Positions 55,020 through 63,109 of a DNA stretch of 64,000 bases are shown here, piece after piece. This DNA is from Cupriavidus sp. AU9028. Its GTDB lineage: Bacteria; Pseudomonadota; Gammaproteobacteria; Burkholderiales; Burkholderiaceae. The notes below the pieces were generated by a model. The model did not search any database and was not told where the DNA came from. It worked only from the letters and a program-made list of their open reading frames with translations. Each line of letters starts with the position of its first letter. Positions within the stretch are counted from its first letter, which is position 1. Location of the stretch: the NCBI RefSeq assembly GCF_019795295.1, contig NZ_JAIMCG010000021.1:1-64000 (forward strand), given 5' to 3'. A program made the translations under genes and the position numbers.

Positions 55020-56579
55020 GTGAGTCAGCCCATGCCCCTGCCTGGCGGAGCCACCGCCACCGTAGCGCTCGCGCCCGCACCTGGCGCCAGCCCGCCGGCC
55101 ACCGTCCCAGCCGGCGCGGCGCCCCCACCCTCACCCTTCACGCCGTTATGGCGCGCTTCCGAAGCGCTCGCCGCGGGACAGACCACGGCGGTGGAACTGG
55201 TCGAGCAATGCCGCGCCGCCTGGGAGGCAAGCAACGGCACCCTCAATGCCCTGATCCTCACCGACTGGCAGGCGGCGCTGCGCGACGCTCGTGACAGCGA
55301 CCTTCGACGCCAGCAGGGCAATCCACGCGGGCCCCTCGATGGCATGCCGTTCTCGATCAAGGAATCGTTCGACGTCGCCGGCTGGCCGACCACTTGCGGC
55401 AGTCTCGCGCACGCCGGGCATGTGGCACAGGCCGATGCCACCGTGGTCCAACGACTGCGCGACGCCGGCGCGGTGCTGCTGGGCAAGAGCAACGTGCCGC
55501 TTGGCCTGCGCGATTGGCAGACCTACAACGCGGTCTACGGTACCACCCGCAACCCACGCGATCCGTCGCGCACGCCCGGCGGCTCGTCCGGCGGCAGCGC
55601 CGCTGCGGTCTGCGCCGGCATGACCTTCTTCGATATCGGCTCGGACATCGGTTCCTCGCTGCGCAACCCCGCGCACTACTGCGGAGTGTTCTCGCACAAG
55701 AGCAGCCATGGCCTGGTGCCACTGACCGGCCACGGCAGCGGCGCCGCCCTGTTCGGCACGCAGGACATCAATGTCGCCGGACCGGTGGCGCGCAGCGCGC
55801 GCGACCTGCGCATGGTGCTCGACGCCATCGCCGGACCCGAGGAAACGGAAGCGGTGGCGTTCCGCATGGCGCTGCCCGCTTGCCCCCATCAGCGGCTCGA
55901 TGCCTTTCGCGTCGCGGTGCTGCCGAGCCACCCCATCGCGGAGGCCGATGCCACGGTGGCAAACGAGATTACCCGCCTGGGACGCTGGCTGGAGCAGCAG
56001 GGCGCGCGCGTCGAATGGGATGCGCGTCCGGACTTCGACGCCGGCGAGCTGTGGCGCGTCTATGTGCTGCTGCTGCGCGCCACCACCTCGGTCTATATGA
56101 ACGACGACGCCTTTGCCGCGGCGCTGGACGAAGCATCGCGAACCACGCCCGGCGACGATCGCTACGCCGCGCTGCAGTACCTCGGCGCGACCCTGCGCCA
56201 TCGCGACTGGTTGCTGCTGCAGCAGGCGCGCGAGCGCTTCGCCCAGGCGTGGCGGCAATTCTTTACGCAGCACGACGTGCTGCTGTGCCCGGCCGCCGCC
56301 ACACCGGCATTCGCGTTGAACGAGCAGCAGGAGCCGTGGCAGCGCGAGCTGCTTGTCAACGGCAGGCCGCAGGCCATGACCACCCAGCTGTTCTGGGCGG
56401 GGCACTCCGGGCTGTGCGGGCTGCCTTCGACGGTGGCGCCCATCGGCGCGTCCCCCAACGGCTTGCCGATCGGCGTGCAGATCGTCGCGGGACGCTATCG
56501 GGACCTGACCTCGCTGCGCTTTGCCAGCCTGCTGGAAGACGCCGGCTTTGCCTTCCGGCCGCCAGCACCGCTCGGCTGA
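55020..56579 (+). CDS. Amidase-signature hydrolase
   Basis: This 519-residue amidase hydrolyses C-N amide bonds with the Ser-cisSer-Lys triad. Lys is in PFSIKESFDVAGWPTT, the cis-Ser in TPGGSSGGSAAAV, and the nucleophile Ser in GSDIGSSLRNPAHYCGV. The last departs from the usual GSDIGGSIRxPA by having Ser for one Gly. The first 40 residues are an Ala/Pro/Gly tail. The start is a GTG at 55020 with AAGGAG six bases before it. Downstream of promoter C and followed by an MFS transporter, it may process an amide substrate that the transporter brings in. Confidence 0.9.
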   Translation: MSQPMPLPGGATATVALAPAPGASPPATVPAGAAPPPSPFTPLWRASEALAAGQTTAVELVEQCRAAWEASNGTLNALILTDWQAALRDARDSDLRRQQGNPRGPLDGMPFSIKESFDVAGWPTTCGSLAHAGHVAQADATVVQRLRDAGAVLLGKSNVPLGLRDWQTYNAVYGTTRNPRDPSRTPGGSSGGSAAAVCAGMTFFDIGSDIGSSLRNPAHYCGVFSHKSSHGLVPLTGHGSGAALFGTQDINVAGPVARSARDLRMVLDAIAGPEETEAVAFRMALPACPHQRLDAFRVAVLPSHPIAEADATVANEITRLGRWLEQQGARVEWDARPDFDAGELWRVYVLLLRATTSVYMNDDAFAAALDEASRTTPGDDRYAALQYLGATLRHRDWLLLQQARERFAQAWRQFFTQHDVLLCPAAATPAFALNEQQEPWQRELLVNGRPQAMTTQLFWAGHSGLCGLPSTVAPIGASPNGLPIGVQIVAGRYRDLTSLRFASLLEDAGFAFRPPAPLG

Positions 56580-56680
56580 TTCCCGCGCCACGCGGCGCGC
56601 TTCCCACAGAACAAGATACAAGCAAGGGCCGGCGCCTGCCGGCGCTTGCCCTCATCCACGCAACGACCAAGGAGCGGACC

Positions 56681-58006
56681 ATGCTGGGCTGGTTCAAAGA
56701 GCTGTCGCAAATGGAGCGCAAGGGGTTCTACGGCGCCTTCCTCGGCCATGCGGTCGACGTGTTCGACTTCATGATCTACTCGTTCCTGATTTCGACGCTG
56801 CTGACGCAGTGGGAGATGAGCAAATCGACCGCCGGCGCGATCGTTACCTGGACGCTGGTGTCGTCGCTGGTCGGCGCGATCGGCGCCGGCCTCCTGGCCG
56901 ATCGATATGGCCGTGTGCGCGTGCTGCGCTGGACCATCCTCGTCTTCACCGTGGCCTGCTTCCTGTGCGGGCTTGCCGATTCGCCCGAGCAGCTGATGGT
57001 GTTCCGCATGATCCAGGGCCTGGGCTTCGGCGGCGAGTCGTCGCTTTGCATGGTGCTGGTGACGGAGATGATCCGCAACCCGGCGCACCGCGGCAAGTAT
57101 TCCGGCTTCACCGCCAGCAGCTACTCGTTCGGCTGGGGCGGCGCCGCGCTGGCCTATGCGCTGACCTTCAGCCTGTTCGAGCCCGAGACCGCCTGGCGCG
57201 TCTGCTTCTTCCTCGGCATCGTGCCGGCGCTGGTGGTGATCTACCTGCGCCGCAACCTGGACGAGCCGGAAGTGTTCGTCAATGCGCGGGCCGCCCGCAA
57301 GCCGGGCTCGGCAGGGCGCGAGCTGGCGCGTCTGGTGCGCCGACCGCTGTTGCGCAAGACCGTGCTGTGCAGCCTGCTGTCCGGCGGCATGCTTGGCGCC
57401 TACTATGCGATTGCCACCTGGCTGCCCACCTTCCTCAAGACCGAACGCGGCCTGTCGGTGTTCGGCACCAGCTCCTATCTGGCCGTCACCATCCTCGGTT
57501 CGCTGGTCGGCTACGTCGCGGGCGCCTATGCCTCGGACCGCTGGGGACGCCGGCCCACTTATATCCTGTTCGCCCTCGGCGCGTTCGCCATGGCGATGGT
57601 CTACATGGTGATCCCGGTCTCCAACCTGTCGATGCTGTTCCTCGGCTTCCCGCTGGGCGTGCTGATGCAGGGGGTGTTCGCCGGTATCGGCGCCACCATC
57701 TCGGAGTCGTACCCCAACGATATCCGCGCCACCGGCTACGGCGTGTCGTACAACGTCGGCCGCGTGATCGGCTCCTTCTTCCCGTTGAGCGTCGGCTGGC
57801 TCAGCACCGGCCGCACCTCGCTGCCGCTGGCCATCGCCATCGTCGCCGGCACCGGCTATGCGCTGGTGGTGCTGGCCGCCTGGCTGCTGCCTGAGACGAC
57901 GGGCATGGACCTCGCAGACGCCGGCGAAGACGAAGCGGCGAAGCAGCCGGCCGCCACGGCGGTACCGCCGCTGGCGCCGGGGGCGGCCGGGAGCAAGGCG
58001 GTTTGA
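56681..58006 (+). CDS. MFS transporter (MHS-type symporter)
   Basis: This 441-residue inner-membrane proton symporter has twelve hydrophobic segments. It has the MFS loop motif GLLADRYGRVRVL after helix 2 and its second-half copy AYASDRWGRRPTY, and D27-region FLGHAVDVFDFMIYSF, as in the metabolite/sialate symporter families. The central loop (RNLDEPEVFVNARAA) is short. A disordered Ala/Pro tail ends the protein. AAGGAG lies just before the ATG, and 101 bases separate it from the amidase. It would import the amide or its acid. The substrate is not determinable by sequence. Confidence 0.9.
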   Translation: MLGWFKELSQMERKGFYGAFLGHAVDVFDFMIYSFLISTLLTQWEMSKSTAGAIVTWTLVSSLVGAIGAGLLADRYGRVRVLRWTILVFTVACFLCGLADSPEQLMVFRMIQGLGFGGESSLCMVLVTEMIRNPAHRGKYSGFTASSYSFGWGGAALAYALTFSLFEPETAWRVCFFLGIVPALVVIYLRRNLDEPEVFVNARAARKPGSAGRELARLVRRPLLRKTVLCSLLSGGMLGAYYAIATWLPTFLKTERGLSVFGTSSYLAVTILGSLVGYVAGAYASDRWGRRPTYILFALGAFAMAMVYMVIPVSNLSMLFLGFPLGVLMQGVFAGIGATISESYPNDIRATGYGVSYNVGRVIGSFFPLSVGWLSTGRTSLPLAIAIVAGTGYALVVLAAWLLPETTGMDLADAGEDEAAKQPAATAVPPLAPGAAGSKAV

Positions 58007-58055
58007 GGAAGATCGAGGAGGGCCAGCGCAACCTGCTGGTCTTCCTTGCTTCGGG

Positions 58056-58559
58056 TCACTGCAGCAGCCGCTGATAACTCGCCGCAGGCAGGATCAGCGT
58101 CATGGGCCTTGGGATGAGCTCGATGAACCCATGGTGCACATAAAAGTTCTTCGCTGCTGAATCCTTGGCGTCGACGAGCAGTGCGCAGGAAGCAATTTCG
58201 TTGCGGTGGATGCGTTTGCATGCGTCCATCAGCAGCGCGCCGCCCAGCCCTTTTCCCTGGTGACTGCGGCAGACGGCGAGGCGTCCCATCCTGGTCGCGG
58301 GAACCATCGGATAGCGGGGAAGCTTCCTGGCGGTTTCCAGAGGCAGATCGTGCAGCGGGATGCCGCAGCTTGCGAGCGTGTAGTACCCGGCAACCTTTCC
58401 GTCCGTGGCCGCAGCGACGAAGCAGCTTGCTACCCGCCTGCGAATGTCCTGCCCGACGCCGTGCCGAAGGTAAAGGTCGAGCGGCTCGGAGCCGCTGTTG
58501 AACAGGGTGCGGTCATGGGTGCCGTCAAGCGGCATCATTCGATAGGGGGCCGGACTCAT
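58056..58559 (-). CDS. GNAT toxin of TacAT-type system
   Basis: This 167-residue GCN5-type acetyltransferase has the acetyl-CoA loop SHQGKGLGGALL (101-106 core) and the catalytic Tyr140 in AKNFYVHHGF, the features of TacT/AtaT toxins. Those stop translation by acetylating the amino group of charged tRNA. It starts MSPAPYRMMPLDGTHDRTLFNSGSEPLDLYL, with the type's N-terminal SGxxxLDxYL element. Its ATG overlaps the antitoxin stop (ATGA). Which aminoacyl-tRNA it hits is not readable. Confidence 0.88.
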   Translation of the reverse strand: MSPAPYRMMPLDGTHDRTLFNSGSEPLDLYLRHGVGQDIRRRVASCFVAAATDGKVAGYYTLASCGIPLHDLPLETARKLPRYPMVPATRMGRLAVCRSHQGKGLGGALLMDACKRIHRNEIASCALLVDAKDSAAKNFYVHHGFIELIPRPMTLILPAASYQRLLQ

Positions 58560-58828
58560 TCGTCACCGAGGAGCTGTCGGTGACGTTTGACTGCGCGATG
58601 CAGGGCGGGGGACGCGGGCGGCGGATTCATCAGGGCGTCGACGAAGCGCTGCTGATCCGCCACCGTGAGCGACAGCATCTCCGCTTCCGCAATGGTTTTC
58701 TTTGCCGCTTCCAGGGCGGCGCTCAGCACGAAGTCGGTCATCGTTCGTCCCTCCAGTTCCGCGGCACGTTTTAGAAGCGCATGGGAAGCGGCGCTCATGC
58801 GCGCTTCGAATCGACTGTCAGATGCCAT
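58556..58828 (-). CDS. DUF1778 (TacA-type) antitoxin
   Basis: This 90-residue antitoxin has an N-terminal ribbon-helix-helix DNA-binding domain (SRFEARMSAASHALLKRAAELEGRTMTDFV, in pieces) and a C-terminal arm that wraps the toxin. The first gene of the pair, it is read from the ATG at 58828 with AGGGG upstream. The inverted repeat at 58854-58874 is a likely self-operator. DUF1778 proteins pair with GNAT toxins in TacAT/AtaRT modules. Confidence 0.9.
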   Translation of the reverse strand: MASDSRFEARMSAASHALLKRAAELEGRTMTDFVLSAALEAAKKTIAEAEMLSLTVADQQRFVDALMNPPPASPALHRAVKRHRQLLGDE

Positions 58829-58853
58829 GTGATACCCCTGCTCTCGCGGCGAT

Positions 58854-58874
58854 TGTACGGCAGGCCTCCGTACA
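58854..58874. promoter_or_regulatory. Inverted repeat, TacA operator candidate
   Basis: TGTACGG (58854-58860) and CCGTACA (58868-58874) form a perfect 7-base inverted repeat with spacer CAGGCCT, 26 bases before the antitoxin ATG. Position and symmetry fit RHH autoregulation. Confidence 0.65.
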
Positions 58875-58965
58875 GTACGCGGCCGAAGCGGGCAGCGAGG
58901 TACGGGAAGCGGAAGTCCTGCTGCCTTTGCTATAGTCAGTGACGTTTCGCCTCCCGTTTGTCATA

Positions 58966-60333
58966 TCAAGCTGCGGACCGCTCGCGCGCCTGAACCCGTG
59001 CCACGTCGCTACCTGCGGCAGCCACCGCCGACGCCGACCGGCGCTGGTCGATCATCGCGACCGCAATCGTTGCAATGACCGCCGGCACGGCGATGGCCAG
59101 GAAGTTCTGCTGCAGCGGCAGCGCCATCGACACCAGCACGCCGATCAGGATCGGTGCGAGGATGGCGCCGCTGCGCCCGACGCCCGAGGCCCAACCGATG
59201 CCTGTACCGCGGATCGCCATCGGGTAGAACTGTCCGGCATAGGCATAGGTGACGATCTGGGTGCCGATGGTGGACGCGCCGGCGAGCGCCACGACCACGA
59301 ACAGCAGCGCGGTCGGCATCGGTTGACCCAGCAGCGTGATCGAGACCGCCGCGAGGGCGTACATGCCGACCAGCACGTGCTTGATCTGGAAGCGGTCGGC
59401 CAGCCAGCCGCCGCCGATCGCGCCGACCATGGCGCCGAAGTTCAGCACCAGCACGAAGGTCAACGCCGAACCCAGGCTGTAGCCGGCGCTTGCCATCAGC
59501 TTGGCGAGCCAGGAGCTGAGGGCGTAGACCATGAACAGGCACATGAAGAACGCGACCCAGAACATCAGCGTGCTGAAGGCGCGCCCGTCCTGGAACAGCT
59601 TGCCGATCGGCGCGTCGCCGCCCTTGTCGGGCTCGGGCAGCGCAAAGCGGTCGGTATCCTGCGGCCGATACGACGGTTCCATGCGTGCCAGCACCTGCTT
59701 CAATTCGTCCAGCCGGCCCTTGCGGATCAGGAAGGGCATCGATTCGGGCAGCACGCGCAGGACCACCGGGATCAGCAGCACCGGCAGGCCCGCCGCGAGG
59801 AAGACCGACTGCCAGCCGTGGCTCTCGATCAGCCCCTTGCCCAGCACCGCGGCGAGCATGCCGCCGACCGAATAGCCGCTGAACATCAGCGTCACCATGG
59901 TGCCGCGGATGCGGCGCGGTGAAAACTCGGTCATCTGCGCCACCACGTTGGGCATGACTCCGCCGATGCCGAGGCCGGCGAGAAAGCGCGTGATGCTGAA
60001 GCTGACCGGGTCGTTGGTGAAGCCGGCCGCCGCCGTGAAGACGCTGAACAGCAGGATGCAGATGGCGATGGCCCAGCGGCGGCCGATGCGGTCCGCAATG
60101 GTGCCCAGGAAGATCGCGCCGAACATCATGCCGAACAGCGCCGAGCTGACCATGAAGCCGGCGCTGGTGGCATCGACGCCCATCTCCTGCATGATCGACG
60201 GAAGCGCGATGCCGGCGACCGCGAGGTCGTAGCCATCGAAGATGATGATCAGCGCGCACCAGAACAGTACGCTGCCGTGAAAGCGATTGAAGCGGGCCTC
60301 GTCGGCCGTACGGTAAATGTCGAGCTGGCGCAT
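58966..60333 (-). CDS. AAHS-family aromatic acid MFS transporter (BenK-like)
   Basis: This 455-residue proton symporter of the aromatic acid:H+ symporter family has twelve hydrophobic segments. FDGYDLAVAGIALPSI in helix 1 carries the family's DGxD motif; GTIADRIGRRWAIAI follows helix 2, and GGWLADRFQIKHVLVG lies in the second half. GAGGAG lies eight bases before the ATG. Next to benzoate-CoA ligase and boxD, benzoate is the natural substrate guess. There are 120 bases to the hydrolase gene. Confidence 0.9.
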   Translation of the reverse strand: MRQLDIYRTADEARFNRFHGSVLFWCALIIIFDGYDLAVAGIALPSIMQEMGVDATSAGFMVSSALFGMMFGAIFLGTIADRIGRRWAIAICILLFSVFTAAAGFTNDPVSFSITRFLAGLGIGGVMPNVVAQMTEFSPRRIRGTMVTLMFSGYSVGGMLAAVLGKGLIESHGWQSVFLAAGLPVLLIPVVLRVLPESMPFLIRKGRLDELKQVLARMEPSYRPQDTDRFALPEPDKGGDAPIGKLFQDGRAFSTLMFWVAFFMCLFMVYALSSWLAKLMASAGYSLGSALTFVLVLNFGAMVGAIGGGWLADRFQIKHVLVGMYALAAVSITLLGQPMPTALLFVVVALAGASTIGTQIVTYAYAGQFYPMAIRGTGIGWASGVGRSGAILAPILIGVLVSMALPLQQNFLAIAVPAVIATIAVAMIDQRRSASAVAAAGSDVARVQARERSAA

Positions 60334-60453
60334 CGCCTGTCTCCTCGTTGGATTCCCGGCAAACGCTGTCCTGCCGGAAAAGATGGCATCTCTGTTGCGT
60401 CGGGCCTGCGCCAGCCATGCGCGGGTGCAGGCCAGTGGCAGGGGGGCGACGTG

Positions 60454-61314
60454 CTAGCGGCCTGGTGCCGGCGTGATCGGTGGGTCGGCAGCGGGTTCGG
60501 GCTGCGGGGCTGCGGCACGGTGTCCGCGCACGAATGCGGACACTGCGTCGAGCAGCGCCTCTGGCTGGTCTCGATGCGGCGAGTGGCCGCATGCGGGCAG
60601 TTCGAGCAGCTGCGCGTGGGGCACGCGCCGGGCGATGCCCCGGATCTGCTCCAGCGTGCCGTACTCGTCGTCCAGCCCCTGCACCGCGAGCAGGGGGCAG
60701 GCGATGTCGCCGATCTCTGCCTCGATGTTCCAGTCGCGGAATGCGGGATGCAGCCAGATGTCGTTCCAGCCCCAGAACGCCGAGTCCGGATCGTCGTGAT
60801 ACCGGGCGAGCCGCGTGCGCAGATCCGTTGTCAGGTACGCTTGCCGGGCCTTCTGGATGCTGTCTACCGAGATGTCCTCGACGAGGATGTGCGGCGCGAC
60901 CACGACGGCGCCCGCGACATGGGGTGCATACCGGGCGGCATGCAGCAGCGCGATGGAGCCGCCATCGCTATGGCCGAGCAGCCATGGCGGATGGGATGCG
61001 GTATCGATGTCCAGCGCCTGCAGCAGTGCCGGCAGGACCTCCAACGCCTGCCGGTGCATGAAGTCGGGGCGCCAGGCCTCATCCGGCTGGCGGGGCGTCG
61101 ACCTGCCGTATCCCGGCCGCGAGTAGACCAGCCCGCGCAGGCCCGCCGCGTCGCACAGCTGCCGCGGAAACGCGCGCCACATCGCCACCGAGCCCAGCCC
61201 TTCGTGCAGGAACACCATCGTCGTCGCAGCGGGATTCTCGCTGCCGACCCACTGGTATTCGATGCGGGTCGTGCGGCCGTTCCAGTCCAGTTCAACGAAG
61301 CGGGACTCGCTCAT
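60454..61314 (-). CDS. Alpha/beta hydrolase of the box locus
   Basis: This 286-residue alpha/beta-hydrolase has the nucleophile elbow LLGHSDGGSIAL, the oxyanion-hole region VFLHEGLGSVAMW, Asp in VQGLDDEYGT and His in CGHSPHRDQPE. It overlaps the benzoate-CoA ligase stop by ATGA, so the two are translationally coupled. Such hydrolases recur in box clusters, and one plausible job is to release stalled acyl-CoA or ring-opened lactone intermediates; its reaction is not established. The C-terminal 30 residues are Pro/Ala rich. Confidence 0.85.
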   Translation of the reverse strand: MSESRFVELDWNGRTTRIEYQWVGSENPAATTMVFLHEGLGSVAMWRAFPRQLCDAAGLRGLVYSRPGYGRSTPRQPDEAWRPDFMHRQALEVLPALLQALDIDTASHPPWLLGHSDGGSIALLHAARYAPHVAGAVVVAPHILVEDISVDSIQKARQAYLTTDLRTRLARYHDDPDSAFWGWNDIWLHPAFRDWNIEAEIGDIACPLLAVQGLDDEYGTLEQIRGIARRVPHAQLLELPACGHSPHRDQPEALLDAVSAFVRGHRAAAPQPEPAADPPITPAPGR

Positions 61315-63044
61315 GGCGCCACCGCGATGTGGACGGCCTGCGCCACCGGGGTGTCGGCCGGTCGCGCCTGGCCCACGCATGCGGCTTCCTGCCGGCCGCT
61401 GCGCTCGCGTTCCAGCTCGCGCAGCCGGAAGCGCTGGATCTTGCCGGTCGCGGTCTTGGGCAATGCGTCGACGAACTCGAGCAGACGCGGGTATTTGTAG
61501 GGCGCGAGGCGATCCTTGACGAAGCGCTTGAGGTCCTCGTCGCTGCACTGTGCGTCCGGCTTGAGCACGACGAACGCCTTGGTCTTGGTCAGCCCCTCGT
61601 CATCGGGCACGCCGATCACGGCCGCTTCGAGCACGGAGGGGTGTTGCATCAGGGTCGCCTCCACCTCGAATGGCGAGACATAGATGCCGCTGACCTTCAG
61701 CATGTCGTCGCTGCGCCCCGCATAGCAATACGTACCATCGGCATTGCGCACGTACTTGTCGCCGCTGCGCGTCCAGCTGCCCTGGAAGGTCGCGCGGGAT
61801 TTCTCGCGGTCGCCCCAGTACATCACGGCGGCGCTGGGTCCCTGGATGAACAGATCGCCCACTTCGCCGTCGGGAACGGGCCGTCCCTGTTCGTCGCGCA
61901 GTTCCACCGCGTAGCCGGGCACGGGCCAGCCGGTGGTGCCGTAGCGCACCTGTCCGGGTCGGTTCGACAGGAAGATGTGGAGCATCTCGGTGGAGCCGAT
62001 GCCATCGATGATCTCGCAGCCGAAATGCGCGGTAAACCGCTCGCCCAGCTCGGCGGGCAGGGCCTCGCCGGCGGACGAGCACAGTCGCAGCGCCACCGCT
62101 TCCCGCGCCGGCAGCGCGGGCGAGGCCAGCATGCCGGCGTAGCCGGTGGGCGCGCCGAAGAACACGGTGGCGCGCTGCTCGGTCCAGCGCCGGAAGATCG
62201 CTTCCGGGGTCGGCCGCTCGGCCATCAGCACCACCGTCGCGCCGACGCTCAGCGGGAAGGTCAGCGCATTGCCCAGGCCATAGGCGAAGTACAGCTTTGC
62301 CGCGGAGAAGCAGATGTCGTCCTCGCGCAGGCCCAGCACCGGCTTGCCATAGAGTTCGGCGGTCCACCAGGGATTGGCCTGCGAGTGCAGGACCCCCTTG
62401 GGTTTGCCGGTGGACCCGGAGGAATAGAGCCAGAAGCCGGGATCGTCGGGGCCGGTTGCGGCCGGCGTCTGCTGCGGCGCGTGCGACGCCAGCAGATCCT
62501 GCAGCGCATGCCGGGGAATCGAGCGGAACGAGGCGGACACGCCGGCGGCATCCTCCTGCGCCTGCCCCGACACGACCAGCGCGCCGACCTCGTGGCCGCC
62601 CTGTTGCTCGGCCAGTTGCAGGGCCTCGCCGAGCACTGGCAGCAACGCGCCGGATACCATCACCGCGCGAGCGCGGCTATGCCGCAGCATGTAGGCGTAG
62701 TCGTCCGGGGTCAGCAGCGTATTGACGGCGACCGGTACGATGCCGGCATGGATGGCGCCGAGGAAGCTGACCGGCCAGTCGCTGCAATCGTGCATCAGCA
62801 GCAGCACGCGCTCCTCGCGGCGCAGGCCGATGGCCTGCAGCGCGGTCGCGCTGCGGCGCACGAGGTCGTCCAGCTGGCCGTAGCTGAGGGTGCCGCGATC
62901 GTCGATGTACGCCGTCTTCGCCGCTCTGTCGCGATTGCAGGCAAGCAGATGCGCGGCGAAGTTGAACGGTGCCTGCGGCGGTGAGGGCAGGGTGTCGCTC
63001 GCTGTTGCCGGCATGCCGGGCACCGTGGTGGTTGCGCTGGTCAT
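61311..63044 (-). CDS. bclA: Benzoate-CoA ligase
   Basis: This 577-residue ANL-family enzyme forms benzoyl-CoA from benzoate, ATP and CoA, the first step of the box pathway. It has the P-loop WLYSSGSTGKPKGVLHS, GIGSTEMLHIFLSN, YRSD-type YAGRSDDMLKVSG and the C-terminal lysine in PKTATGKIQRF. The residues IGSTEMLHIF and KLYFAYGLGNAL match characterised benzoate/2-aminobenzoate ligases. GGGGAG lies seven bases before the ATG. It follows boxD on the same strand by 65 bases, and its own stop overlaps the hydrolase start. Confidence 0.93.
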   Translation of the reverse strand: MTSATTTVPGMPATASDTLPSPPQAPFNFAAHLLACNRDRAAKTAYIDDRGTLSYGQLDDLVRRSATALQAIGLRREERVLLLMHDCSDWPVSFLGAIHAGIVPVAVNTLLTPDDYAYMLRHSRARAVMVSGALLPVLGEALQLAEQQGGHEVGALVVSGQAQEDAAGVSASFRSIPRHALQDLLASHAPQQTPAATGPDDPGFWLYSSGSTGKPKGVLHSQANPWWTAELYGKPVLGLREDDICFSAAKLYFAYGLGNALTFPLSVGATVVLMAERPTPEAIFRRWTEQRATVFFGAPTGYAGMLASPALPAREAVALRLCSSAGEALPAELGERFTAHFGCEIIDGIGSTEMLHIFLSNRPGQVRYGTTGWPVPGYAVELRDEQGRPVPDGEVGDLFIQGPSAAVMYWGDREKSRATFQGSWTRSGDKYVRNADGTYCYAGRSDDMLKVSGIYVSPFEVEATLMQHPSVLEAAVIGVPDDEGLTKTKAFVVLKPDAQCSDEDLKRFVKDRLAPYKYPRLLEFVDALPKTATGKIQRFRLRELERERSGRQEAACVGQARPADTPVAQAVHIAVAP

Positions 63045-63109
63045 CGTGTCTCCCCGTAATGGTTGCTACAGCTGCGGCGCTGCGGCGCCGCTCGTCGTGT
63101 CGCGCGGCG

